A stretch of 29,797 bases of DNA from a candidate division WWE3 bacterium. Lineage in GTDB: Bacteria; Patescibacteriota; WWE3; UBA101185; UBA10185. The stretch lies in contig PXDX01000056.1 in the NCBI GenBank assembly GCA_003564915.1, positions 1-29,797 of the forward strand, written 5' to 3'. Made by a program: the position numbers and the translations under genes. The notes below the pieces were generated by a model. That model made no database searches. It saw only the letters and a list, made by a program, of their open reading frames with translations, and was not told the DNA's origin. This document shows, one piece after another, positions 29,543 to 29,797 of the stretch. The stretch's first letter is position 1. Every line of letters starts with the position of its first letter.

Positions 29543-29797
29543 ATGAAAAAGATGTTAGTGGTTTCAACTTTGATTATAGGACTACTTTTTACAGTTATTT
29601 ATATTACTAAATCTTTAAGTGGACGTTCTTACGAAGTTGGTTATGATAGATATGATTCTTTTGTTAAAAAAGCTGCAAGAAGCAAAGATCCAAGTATATG
29701 TAATGAAATCGACTTTGGACAAGACCATGGCGATTATACGACTTCTGCTGAGGAATCTAGATATTTTTGTATATCAGATTATGCTGTCGAAACGGAA
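29543..29797 (+). CDS. Unrecognised membrane-anchored or secreted protein (3' end outside window)
   Basis: The frame starts MKKMLVVSTLIIGLLFTVIYI, a basic N-terminus and one hydrophobic segment (about 4-20), suited to a signal anchor or uncleaved signal peptide. The rest seen (to residue 85) is polar, with two Cys (in PSICNEI and YFCISD) that could form a disulfide outside the cell. It runs off the window, so length and family are unknown. TATACT ends 6 nt before the ATG, in line with other first genes here. Confidence 0.7.
   Translation, partial: MKKMLVVSTLIIGLLFTVIYITKSLSGRSYEVGYDRYDSFVKKAARSKDPSICNEIDFGQDHGDYTTSAEESRYFCISDYAVETE

Noticed and set aside
1..29797. Alternative code with UGA as Gly, known in some CPR lineages
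   Set aside because: Several genes end in TGA at the family-expected C-terminus, and prfB is present.
1..29797. CRISPR arrays, tRNA or rRNA genes, insertion sequences
   Set aside because: I looked through the intergenic stretches and saw no spaced repeats, cloverleaf, rRNA or transposase signatures.

Overview
The window reads as a piece of a small-genome bacterium of the Candidate Phyla Radiation (Patescibacteria). The evidence is the compact fusA-tuf-S10-spc-alpha ribosomal array, the absence of rpmD (L30) between rpsE and rplO, zinc-type S14, S4 and L36, a cluster of CPR-style small proteins, and a leaderless promoter style. I cannot fix the phylum inside CPR from this stretch. UGA is used only as a stop (rplD, radC, sipW-like and recJ end in TGA, and an RF2 gene is present), so the code is standard.

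Layout. 1-657 is the 3' end of fusA. 782-17470 is one nearly continuous plus-strand array: tuf, rpsJ, rplC, rplD, rplW, rplB, rpsS, rplV, rpsC, rplP, rpmC, rpsQ, rplN, rplX, rplE, rpsZ, rpsH, rplF, rplR, rpsE, rplO, secY, a YbaB/EbfC gene, adk, map, infA, rpmJ, rpsM, rpsK, rpsD, rpoA, rplQ, rplM, rpsI. A small XRE regulator (minus strand, 17505-17780) closes this block and faces radC divergently. 18547-19655 is a TasA/camelysin-like secreted protein with its own SipW-type signal peptidase. It is followed by a large membrane-anchored double-AAA+ Clp-like ATPase (19668-22226). Then come prfB, a DUF3048 protein, a winged-helix/nucleotidyltransferase-like regulator overlapping a degenerate SecD-like protein, recJ, a DUF5320/DUF134 pair, a MazG-like gene broken by an in-frame amber codon (minus strand), and the start of an unrecognised membrane-anchored protein cut by the window end.

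How it works together. The first 17.5 kb makes the ribosome, RNA polymerase alpha, the SecY channel and N-terminal Met processing. Downstream genes cover translation termination, DNA repair, an export/surface-fibre module and envelope proteins.

The most interesting signals are: (1) a recurrent architecture in which a -10 box ends exactly 6 nt before the ATG at first genes of transcription units, which implies leaderless mRNAs; (2) a ribosomal protein L3 missing roughly 55 internal residues, preceded by a 168-nt leader with a promoter and a terminator-like hairpin; (3) a membrane-anchored Clp ATPase that keeps its ATPase motifs but lacks both aromatic pore loops and the ClpP-docking loop; (4) two related GC-rich hairpins 17 kb apart, each just upstream of a start codon without a Shine-Dalgarno; (5) the MazG-like frame with a single amber codon.
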